From Candidatus Cloacimonadota bacterium (GTDB lineage Bacteria; Cloacimonadota; Cloacimonadia; Cloacimonadales; TCS61): a stretch of 5,135 bases of DNA. The notes beneath the pieces were generated by a model. It worked only from the letters and a program-made list of their open reading frames with translations. It searched no databases and was not told the DNA's origin. This document shows positions 1 to 4,781 of the stretch, in pieces. Numbering within the stretch: position 1 is the first letter of the stretch; the number at the start of each line of letters is the position of its first letter. Where the stretch lies: assembly GCA_030668345.1 (NCBI GenBank), contig DAOUUD010000136.1:1-5135 (forward strand), in the 5' to 3' direction. Position numbers and translations under genes: made by a program.

Positions 1-36
1 ACTGACGGTTTTTGTTGGTTATTTATGGATGTAAAT

Positions 37-73
37 AAAAAAGCCTTCTTGTTTAATACGAGAAGGCTTTTTT
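37..73 (-). terminator. Rho-independent terminator after the tRNA-Glu gene
   Basis: A perfect 13-bp inverted repeat (AAAAAAGCCTTCT at 37-49 and its complement at 61-73) encloses an 11-nt loop. On the minus strand it gives a stem with a GC-containing core followed by a run of six T, just 7 nt past the tRNA-Glu 3' end, so it is well placed to end the tRNA transcript. The A and T tracts make it symmetric, so it could also stop plus-strand transcription arriving from outside the window. Confidence 0.85.
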
Positions 74-80
74 ATTAATG

Positions 81-154
81 CGTCCCCTAGGGGAGTCGAA
101 CCCCTGTTGCAGGAATGAAAATCCTGAGTCCTAAGACCACTAGACGAACGGGAC
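81..154 (-). tRNA. tRNA-Glu (anticodon UUC)
   Basis: Read on the minus strand this folds as a complete cloverleaf. The acceptor strand GTCCCGT pairs with AGGGGAC, the D arm starts GTCTAGTGGT, the anticodon stem is CAGGA/TCCTG with loop TTTTCAT (anticodon TTC, reading GAA/GAG), and the T arm is AGGGG-TTCGACT-CCCCT. The discriminator is G. The body resembles E. coli tRNA-Glu closely in the D and T arms. The 3' CCA is not encoded, since the next bases are CAT, so a CCA-adding enzyme must complete it. One oddity is that acceptor position 6 (G, base 149) faces G67 (base 87), a G-G mismatch where a C-G pair is usual. It lies 16 nt downstream of tRNA-Lys and probably shares its transcript. Confidence 0.95.
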
Positions 155-170
155 ACATTTATTTATTTTT

Positions 171-245
171 TGGTGAGGGTGGACGGATTTGAACCGTCGA
201 CTCTCTGCTTAAAAGGCAGATACTCTACCACTGAGTTACACCCCC
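171..245 (-). tRNA. tRNA-Lys (anticodon UUU)
   Basis: The minus strand reads as a full cloverleaf. Acceptor GGGGGTG pairs with CACCCTC (one G-U at position 2), the D arm contains ACTCAGTGGTAGAGT, the anticodon stem is TCTGC/GCAGA with loop CTTTTAA (anticodon TTT, reading AAA/AAG), and the T arm is GACGG-TTCAAAT-CCGTC. The discriminator is A, and the CCA tail is encoded at 171-173, unlike the neighbouring tRNA-Glu. It is the promoter-proximal gene of the Lys-Glu pair. Confidence 0.97.
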
Positions 246-257
246 ATTTTAAAAAAA

Positions 258-287
258 ATCACACTTCTATCATTAACGGAGCGTCAA
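258..287 (-). promoter_or_regulatory. Possible promoter for the tRNA-Lys/tRNA-Glu transcript
   Basis: On the minus strand TTGACG (282-287) resembles a -35 box, and TGTGAT (258-263) is a weak -10 candidate after an 18-nt spacer. Transcription would begin near 251, about 6 nt before the tRNA-Lys 5' end. A second, perfect TTGACA sits farther upstream at 308-313 but has no good -10 at normal spacing. The position is right for the tRNA pair; the -10 match (4 of 6) is poor and the sigma-factor consensus of this lineage is not known to me. Confidence 0.3.
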
Positions 288-321
288 ATTAAAAGTGCGG
301 ATTTGAGTGTCAATAATTTTC

Positions 322-338
322 TACCTGCTCTGCAGGTG
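322..338. repeat. Short inverted repeat in the divergent intergenic region
   Basis: ACCTGC (323-328) and GCAGGT (332-337) form a 6-bp stem with a 3-nt loop, extendable by a T-G pair. No T-run follows on either strand, so it does not look like a terminator. It sits 76 nt upstream of the tRNA-Lys gene and 79 nt upstream of the HD gene start, where an operator could lie. The rest of 246-416 is AT-rich, with only weak promoter-like matches toward the plus-strand operon, such as TTGCTA at 349-354 and TATGGT at 374-379 (19-nt spacer). Confidence 0.4.
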
Positions 339-416
339 AAAAAATAAATTGCTAAAAATCTAAATAAAGTAAATATGGTTTAGTGTTGAAAAGGCTATTT
401 ATCTAACGGAGGATTC

Positions 417-1220
417 ATGAAAAGATCTGTTATACAGCAGAAATTTGAAGAAAAAATAAAGATGCGTTTAAGCGGTAAACCACTCGATGTGATCGAATAT
501 ATTTTTTCTGATCCACAAATTCAAGCCTTACACGAATATGCCAACATAGTTTCTCTGAAAAGATTGGGATTCAATGATCACGGGCCGGTACACATGCGTA
601 AAGCAGCATTGAATGCGCTTCTCATGTTCGATCTCCTGGTGGAAGCCGACATAAAGCTGAACCTGGAAAAAGAAGGAGTTGGAACAGCGGAAGACAGCAA
701 GATCGCTGTATTGGTGGCTGCCCTTTTGCATGATATTGGAATGACAGTATCTCGCGATAAGCATGAGTTCATGAGCGTGAACCTGGCTATTCCCATTATA
801 GACAGAATGCTGGAACAGTTTTATCATAGTGATATAAATAAAAGAGTCATCCTGAAGTCATTGATCATAGAATGTATTTTTGGACATATGGCCACGCAGA
901 CGATACATACCCTGGAAGCAGGACTGGTGTTGGTTGGCGATGGCTGTGATATGGAGCAGGGAAGATCGCGCATTTCCACCATGTTGTTCGATAAACCGCG
1001 GGTGGGTGATATCCATAAATATTCATCCACCGGGATCGAAAAAGTACATATCTCAAAAGGCGATAAAAGACCTATCAAGATACATGTAGATATGACCGAA
1101 TCCGTCGGATTCTTCCAGATAGAAGAAGTGCTTTTTCCCAAAATCGCTTTCAGTCCGGTAAAAAGATATATCGAGATGGAAGCCGGAATTATTGGTAAAG
1201 AAATAAAAAAATATTTATAA
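417..1220 (+). CDS. HD-domain metal-dependent phosphohydrolase
   Basis: This 267-residue soluble protein has the metal-binding pattern of the HD superfamily. NDHGPVH (H55, H59) lies in an early helix, LLHDIG carries the defining H105-D106 pair, and RDKHE (H116), FGHM (H157) and GDGCDMEQGR (D175, D178) follow. HD proteins hydrolyse phosphoester bonds, often in nucleotides or nucleotide second messengers, but the substrate cannot be read from the sequence. The arrangement matches, from memory, a conserved HD family of similar length found in archaea and some bacteria, including the C-terminal PRVGDIH and SxGxFQxEEVLxPKI stretches. There is no signal peptide or membrane segment, so it should be cytoplasmic. 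The start is supported by GGAGG at 408-412, 4 nt before ATG. It is first in the five-gene plus-strand cluster, and the next gene begins 11 nt after its stop. Antisense and alternate frames here are shadows. Confidence 0.9.
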   Translation: MKRSVIQQKFEEKIKMRLSGKPLDVIEYIFSDPQIQALHEYANIVSLKRLGFNDHGPVHMRKAALNALLMFDLLVEADIKLNLEKEGVGTAEDSKIAVLVAALLHDIGMTVSRDKHEFMSVNLAIPIIDRMLEQFYHSDINKRVILKSLIIECIFGHMATQTIHTLEAGLVLVGDGCDMEQGRSRISTMLFDKPRVGDIHKYSSTGIEKVHISKGDKRPIKIHVDMTESVGFFQIEEVLFPKIAFSPVKRYIEMEAGIIGKEIKKYL

Positions 1221-1231
1221 AAGGAGTTTGC

Positions 1232-2059
1232 ATGAAATTAGTAAAAATGCTTTTTGTTACTGGTTTGTTGGTTGTATTTGGTTGTACCTCTTCACAGAAT
1301 GCAGGTGGTTTTGGAGAACAACTCTGGAATGGAGATCATTTTGTGCAGAAAACAGTTGATGCCAGCAGGTTGGATGAAAATATCATCAGGGCGAAAGTAG
1401 AAGGAAAATGGCAGGAATATACACTTACAGATTTCCCGGAGATATTTACAATCTGGAATTTTAATAGAAGGATTGAGACAATTGAAGGAATTGCTGCCGG
1501 CAATATGCCCGGTCTGGATGGACCTCATAACGGGATCGTGGCGACCTATGGTTACAGGCGGGAAGATTCTAGATTTAAAGTTAATAATGCTATCAAAGGT
1601 TGTGGATTCCTGCCCAGAAAAGATAAGATCAGAGAGATCATCCAGCTTCTGAGAGATACAAATGAAGAGCATTTCATGAAAAAACTGGATATCCTGATCG
1701 GTCTGTATGAAGGAGCAGATTCCATCTTCGATATGAATAAACAGGTTTCGCTGGAATTGTATGCAGTTCCGGAGCGGGGAACACAAACCTTCCTGAACCA
1801 GATGACCGACCCTACTTCTGTGATAGTATTCATGGATATTCCCACTTTTAAACTTAAAACCATAGCTTATCTGCTGCATCCGCAAAATCCCGATCTTACG
1901 GATTACGAAAAGGATGTGGTGGAATATATCAACTTGGTCCACAGCTATTTCCACGGTGAATTCTCGAAGGATTTTATTGCTGTGGTATACAATGTAATAG
2001 AGGTTTATAATAGTTCGCCCGGAAATAAGAACGGCAGGGGTACACTGATCGTTCCATAA
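1232..2059 (+). CDS. Putative lipoprotein of unknown function
   Basis: The 275-residue product begins MKLVKM, then a hydrophobic stretch (residues 7-17), then a lipobox-like VFGC with the lipidation cysteine at C18. This is a type II signal peptide with a slightly atypical F at -2. The following residues (TSSQN) contain no aspartate at +2, which in Gram-negative bacteria favours the outer membrane. I do not recognise the mature domain. It is a mixed alpha/beta globular sequence with many aromatic and acidic residues, a charged helical segment near 131-160 and a second cysteine at C124. No catalytic motif stands out and no further membrane segment is seen. AGGAG at 1222-1226 precedes ATG by 5 nt. 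Placement between the HD gene and the PilT-like ATPase suggests a role in the same envelope system, for example as a pilotin or surface component, but that is context only. Confidence 0.8.
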   Translation: MKLVKMLFVTGLLVVFGCTSSQNAGGFGEQLWNGDHFVQKTVDASRLDENIIRAKVEGKWQEYTLTDFPEIFTIWNFNRRIETIEGIAAGNMPGLDGPHNGIVATYGYRREDSRFKVNNAIKGCGFLPRKDKIREIIQLLRDTNEEHFMKKLDILIGLYEGADSIFDMNKQVSLELYAVPERGTQTFLNQMTDPTSVIVFMDIPTFKLKTIAYLLHPQNPDLTDYEKDVVEYINLVHSYFHGEFSKDFIAVVYNVIEVYNSSPGNKNGRGTLIVP

Positions 2060-2079
2060 AAATATACCCGGAGGTTGAG

Positions 2080-3297
2080 ATGGCATTATCTTTTTTGAAT
2101 GAGTTGAATTCTTCTCTTCCTGAATACAGTATGGGATTGAACAGGATAAAACTGATTAATAAAGCAGTAATGGCAAATGCTGCCTTGAAGAAAGAATCAT
2201 TTGCACATCTTAAAGGTCTTCTTCAGAAGATGGTAACAAAAAATGCTTCCGACATGGATTTTGGCGGTCCTCGTTCGAATGAGCAGATCTGGTTTCGTAC
2301 CTATGGTGATAAAACCCCCGATAAGGAACTGGCTACGTGTACAGATGACGAGACTACAGCGATAATGATGAGTGTTCTTTCCGGTGAACAGAAAAATCTT
2401 CTCATCAAACAAAAGAACCTGGATTTTGCTCTTTCCGTAAAAACAGAAGAAACAAAGGAACCGATCCGTTTCCGGGGAAATATCTTTTTTGAAAGAAACT
2501 CACTGGCTGTGAATTTCCGTCTGATAAAACAGAAACTGTTCAATATAGAAGATCTGGAAATTCCTTCTGCTATAGTGAAACGACTCGATTTGAAATATGA
2601 AAAATCCGGCTTGTTCCTGATAACTGGCATTACTGGTTCCGGAAAAAGTACTACTCTGGACACTATCATCAATATGAACAATTTAAACAATAAGGCTCAT
2701 ATCATTATTATCGGTAATCCTATTGAATATATTCACAAATCCATCAAAAGTATAGTTACGCATCGAGACGTGGGCAGTGATGTTCTCAGTTTTCAGCATG
2801 GAACCATCGAAGCTCTGCGGCAGGACCCGGACATTATCATGGTGGGTGAGATGCGCGATGCTGCTACAATATCCACAGTTCTGGAAGTTACAGACAGCGG
2901 TCATAAAGTATATACAACACTGCACACCAGTTCTGCCGTGGACAGTATTCACAGAATTATAGCCGAATTTCCACCGGATGAGCAGGAACGGGTACGTTAC
3001 CGTCTGGCGGATGTTCTGAAAGTAGTGATGTCGCAGAAACTGGTTCCCAATAAAAAAGGTAATCTTACATTAGTAAAAGAGATATTGTCTGTAGATAATT
3101 CGATACAGGCGGCTATTCGCAATGGCAATATTACCGAAATCTTCCAGATGCTCACAGAAGGAAAAACCAAAGGGATGTTCACTTTGCAGCAGGATCTTTA
3201 CAGGTTGGTAAAAAGTGGAGTTATCACTGCCGAAACGGCTATGAATTACTGCAATAATAAAAAAGTGATGACCAATCTTTTAAATTATTCAGTATAA
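2080..3297 (+). CDS. PilT-like type IV pilus / secretion hexameric ATPase
   Basis: This 405-residue protein belongs to the PilT/VirB11 secretion ATPase superfamily, cytoplasmic hexamers that power pilus retraction or related motors. An N-terminal PAS-like domain (about 45-150) includes ASDMDFGG, the counterpart of PilT ASDLHL, and RFRGNIFFERNSLAVNFRLI, the counterpart of its RFRVNVF...FR block. The RecA-like core has Walker A GITGSGKST (183-191, K189), an Asp-box region IGNPIEYIH (211-219), Walker B RQDPDIIMVGEMRD (247-260, E257) and a His box TTLHTSSAVDSIHRII (H282). The C-terminal region has AIRNGN and GMFTLQQDL, matching PilT AIR.G and GM.T..Q. The first ~40 residues extend beyond a usual PilT start. 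In the Asp box the usual ED of IEDPIE is replaced by G212-N213, while E216 is kept. GGAGG at 2070-2074 sets the start. PilT or PilU is the closest label; the Walker motifs look intact, so an inactive ATPase is not implied by them. Confidence 0.93.
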   Translation: MALSFLNELNSSLPEYSMGLNRIKLINKAVMANAALKKESFAHLKGLLQKMVTKNASDMDFGGPRSNEQIWFRTYGDKTPDKELATCTDDETTAIMMSVLSGEQKNLLIKQKNLDFALSVKTEETKEPIRFRGNIFFERNSLAVNFRLIKQKLFNIEDLEIPSAIVKRLDLKYEKSGLFLITGITGSGKSTTLDTIINMNNLNNKAHIIIIGNPIEYIHKSIKSIVTHRDVGSDVLSFQHGTIEALRQDPDIIMVGEMRDAATISTVLEVTDSGHKVYTTLHTSSAVDSIHRIIAEFPPDEQERVRYRLADVLKVVMSQKLVPNKKGNLTLVKEILSVDNSIQAAIRNGNITEIFQMLTEGKTKGMFTLQQDLYRLVKSGVITAETAMNYCNNKKVMTNLLNYSV

Positions 3298-3309
3298 CGG
3301 AGCAAGAAA

Positions 3310-4167
3310 ATGAAAAATATGTCGTTTCAGAAATTAAAGAGAAGAATACCCTGGTATATTATTTCCGTGTTGCTTACTATTCTTGGTTCTATTTCTATAG
3401 TTCTTTTGTTTATAAGCTATTTTGCAATTCAAAATGATACTTTTTTCTGGTGTCTTCTCATAAGCTGGATCACAATACTCATTATATCTACATTTGAAAT
3501 CAGTATTCAGGAAGTTCATAGAAAAAAAGCAGAAGATGAACTGGAAAAACAACTTCACGATAAGCAAAGGCTGTTAAAAGAAGTTTATCATCGTATGAAA
3601 AATCATATGCAAATGATATACAGCATGCTGAACATGCAGAAAGAATACACCGATGACGAACTTACCAGGATAGCGCTCGATGCCAGTAAAGACCGTGTGA
3701 AATCTGTAACGCTGGCTCATAAGAAAATGTCAGATGAAGAAGAATTTATTCATATAGATTTTTCGGGTTATGTGAAGACCCTCATAAATCAACTTCTAAG
3801 CAGCCAACAGGTTGATGAAGATAAAATCTCGGTAAAAATGAATATCAAATTTGCCCTGATGAACATAAATTATGCTATTCCCTGCGGATTGATAATCAAC
3901 GAACTGGTCTCTAATTCACTGAAATTTGCTTTCCCCGGAGACCAAAAAGGCGAGATAAATATCTCGCTGCAAACTGATGAGGAAAACAATTACATACTAA
4001 GTGTAAGCGACAATGGCATCGGCTTTCCCGGGAATATCGATTTTCGTAATCCGGGAACTTTCGGGTTGCAATTAGTCAATATCCTGGTAGATCAGCTTAA
4101 CAGCATAGTAGAATTAGACAGGGAAGGTGGCACATCTGTAAAGATCACTTTCAAAAAAAGAGATTAA
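3310..4167 (+). CDS. Membrane histidine kinase, HisKA_2 type
   Basis: The 285-residue protein has two N-terminal membrane helices (about 14-40 and 45-63) joined by a very short loop, then a charged helical linker (67-90), probably coiled coil. A HisKA_2-type dimerization and phosphoacceptor motif LLKEVYHRMKNHMQ follows, with phospho-accepting H94, in place of the family's usual LLxEIHHRVKNNLQ. The C-terminal HATPase domain has an N box NELVSNSLKFAF (N197, N202), a G1 box DNGIGFP (D234, G236, G238) and a G2 box GTFGLQLV (G249-V256). It should autophosphorylate on H94 in response to a signal sensed in or near the membrane, because there is almost no periplasmic domain. No PAS, GAF or HAMP domain is visible, and no response regulator lies in the window. 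CGGAG at 3298-3302 is 7 nt before ATG; it starts 12 nt after the PilT-like gene, implying cotranscription. Confidence 0.93.
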   Translation: MKNMSFQKLKRRIPWYIISVLLTILGSISIVLLFISYFAIQNDTFFWCLLISWITILIISTFEISIQEVHRKKAEDELEKQLHDKQRLLKEVYHRMKNHMQMIYSMLNMQKEYTDDELTRIALDASKDRVKSVTLAHKKMSDEEEFIHIDFSGYVKTLINQLLSSQQVDEDKISVKMNIKFALMNINYAIPCGLIINELVSNSLKFAFPGDQKGEINISLQTDEENNYILSVSDNGIGFPGNIDFRNPGTFGLQLVNILVDQLNSIVELDREGGTSVKITFKKRD

Positions 4168-4200
4168 GATGAGAGCTCCTCTTTAAGGAAAGAAGAAATT

Positions 4201-4620
4201 ATGGGTTATCAACAATTTCTTATGCTTATTCTGGCAGTTTTAATAATAGGTGTGGCTGTTTCGGTGGGGCTGGATATGTTCAACCAGAACTCGCGTAATA
4301 TAAACCGGCAATCGATAATCTCTGAAATGAACATCTATGCCGGTGTTGCTAATGCCTTCTACAAAACTCCTGCTTCCCTGGGAGGAGGAGGACGAGAATG
4401 GGATGTCGATAGACTCGGTTACTGGCTGGGCTTTAATTATGACCCCACCACAAGTACAACTTCCTCGAATAATGGGATTTATACTTTTTCTTCCAGCGGA
4501 GATACTTTAACTATTATCGGAGTGGGAACCGAAACAGGTAATAACGGCAGCACAAATGTGCAGGCAACCATGACCATTCAAGGTGAAAATTGCCAGATAG
4601 TTACAATTATAAATAATTAA
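4201..4620 (+). CDS. Small pilin-like membrane protein
   Basis: The 139-residue product starts MGYQQF and runs straight into one long hydrophobic helix (about 6-27), continued by an amphipathic stretch (28-55) and then a Gly/Ser/Thr/Asn-rich, probably beta C-terminal domain. This is the shape of a type IV pilin or pseudopilin. The helix lacks the charged leader of a class III signal and the glutamate at mature position 5 (L if cleavage followed G2). YKTPASLGGGG at 54-64 resembles, from memory, a motif shared by a family of short hypothetical proteins in Cloacimonadota and Ignavibacteria. One cysteine (C131) is near the end. AAGGA at 4185-4189 is 11 nt before ATG, a rather long spacing. It is last in the cluster, 33 nt after the kinase, so it may be the filament subunit on which the PilT-like ATPase acts. 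That link is inference, and a plain single-pass membrane protein is the alternative. Confidence 0.75.
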   Translation: MGYQQFLMLILAVLIIGVAVSVGLDMFNQNSRNINRQSIISEMNIYAGVANAFYKTPASLGGGGREWDVDRLGYWLGFNYDPTTSTTSSNNGIYTFSSSGDTLTIIGVGTETGNNGSTNVQATMTIQGENCQIVTIINN

Positions 4621-4624
4621 AATC

Positions 4625-4652
4625 TCGAGTCGATTTGCAAGTATCGACTCGA
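4625..4652. terminator. Perfect 10-bp hairpin between convergent genes, terminator-like
   Basis: TCGAGTCGAT (4625-4634) and its exact complement ATCGACTCGA (4643-4652) flank the 8-nt loop TTGCAAGT. The hairpin starts 4 nt after the stop codon of the pilin-like gene, the usual place for a terminator or a 3'-end-protecting stem. There is no T-run on either strand (AACAAAAA follows on plus), so it is not a standard intrinsic terminator. Its role in ending transcription is a guess from position. Confidence 0.5.
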
Positions 4653-4692
4653 AACAAAAATCTGGTTATCAAACCCAACCAATAATATTTTG

Positions 4693-4716
4693 GTTACCAA
4701 GCTGGGGCTTGGGAAC
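4693..4716. repeat. Imperfect palindrome of the CCAAGC/GCTTGG dispersed-repeat type
   Basis: GTTACCAAGC (4693-4702) pairs with GCTTGGGAAC (4707-4716) around the loop TGGG, with 9 of 10 pairs formed and A4696 facing G4713. I recall close relatives of this sequence scattered in many bacterial genomes, where one strand, when misread as protein, gives a VPKLxLGN peptide. That matches here apart from the mismatch. An overlapping alternative stem, AACCAA (4677-4682) with TTGGTT (4690-4695), uses part of the same bases, so two folds compete. No gene is present. Confidence 0.6.
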
Positions 4717-4727
4717 GAGTGTAAATC

Positions 4728-4779
4728 ATTATGTTCTCGATTTGTCCCGAAAGCTTTCAGCATAAGTTGGGAACATAAT
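4728..4779. repeat. Second inverted repeat, 52 nt, abutting the 3' end of the minus-strand gene
   Basis: ATTATGTTC (4728-4736) and its perfect complement GAACATAAT (4771-4779) bracket the element. Four more inner positions (4737-4740 with 4767-4770) can pair if G-U pairs are allowed, giving a 13-bp RNA stem. At the centre is a perfect 10-bp palindrome, GAAAGCTTTC (4749-4758). It ends 2 nt before the stop codon of the convergent minus-strand gene. Together with the neighbouring palindrome it probably forms one composite repeat element. Whether it recurs elsewhere in the genome cannot be seen here. Confidence 0.55.
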
Positions 4780-4781
4780 TG

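Noticed and set aside
2..34. Open frame of 10 codons (LTVFVGYLWM) ending in TAA just before the hairpin, possibly the 3' end of an upstream plus-strand gene
   Set aside because: Too short to judge and no motif; the hairpin is already explained by the tRNA transcript, although it could serve both strands.
308..313. Perfect TTGACA on the minus strand as the -35 of the tRNA promoter
   Set aside because: No acceptable -10 hexamer at 16-18 nt; the best TTTAAT lies at only 14 nt, so the nearer TTGACG was preferred, at low confidence.
528..1141. Several minus-strand and alternate plus-strand frames over the HD gene
   Set aside because: They overlap a gene with intact HD metal-binding motifs and a good ribosome site, and none shows a recognisable domain.
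1292..2086. A 264-codon open frame on the minus strand covering the lipoprotein gene
   Set aside because: It has no Shine-Dalgarno before its ATG (AAAAAAGATA precedes), an implausible composition rich in Cys, Ile and Ser, and lies fully antisense to a gene with a clear signal peptide and operon spacing.
4169..4186. Five-codon mini-ORF (MRAPL) between the kinase and the pilin-like gene
   Set aside because: No ribosome site and too short; its stop happens to overlap the Shine-Dalgarno of the next gene, but nothing else supports translation.
4660..4781. Possible CRISPR repeat or attachment site
   Set aside because: The inverted repeats are not regularly spaced direct repeats, there are no spacers, and no integrase or tRNA 3' end adjoins them.
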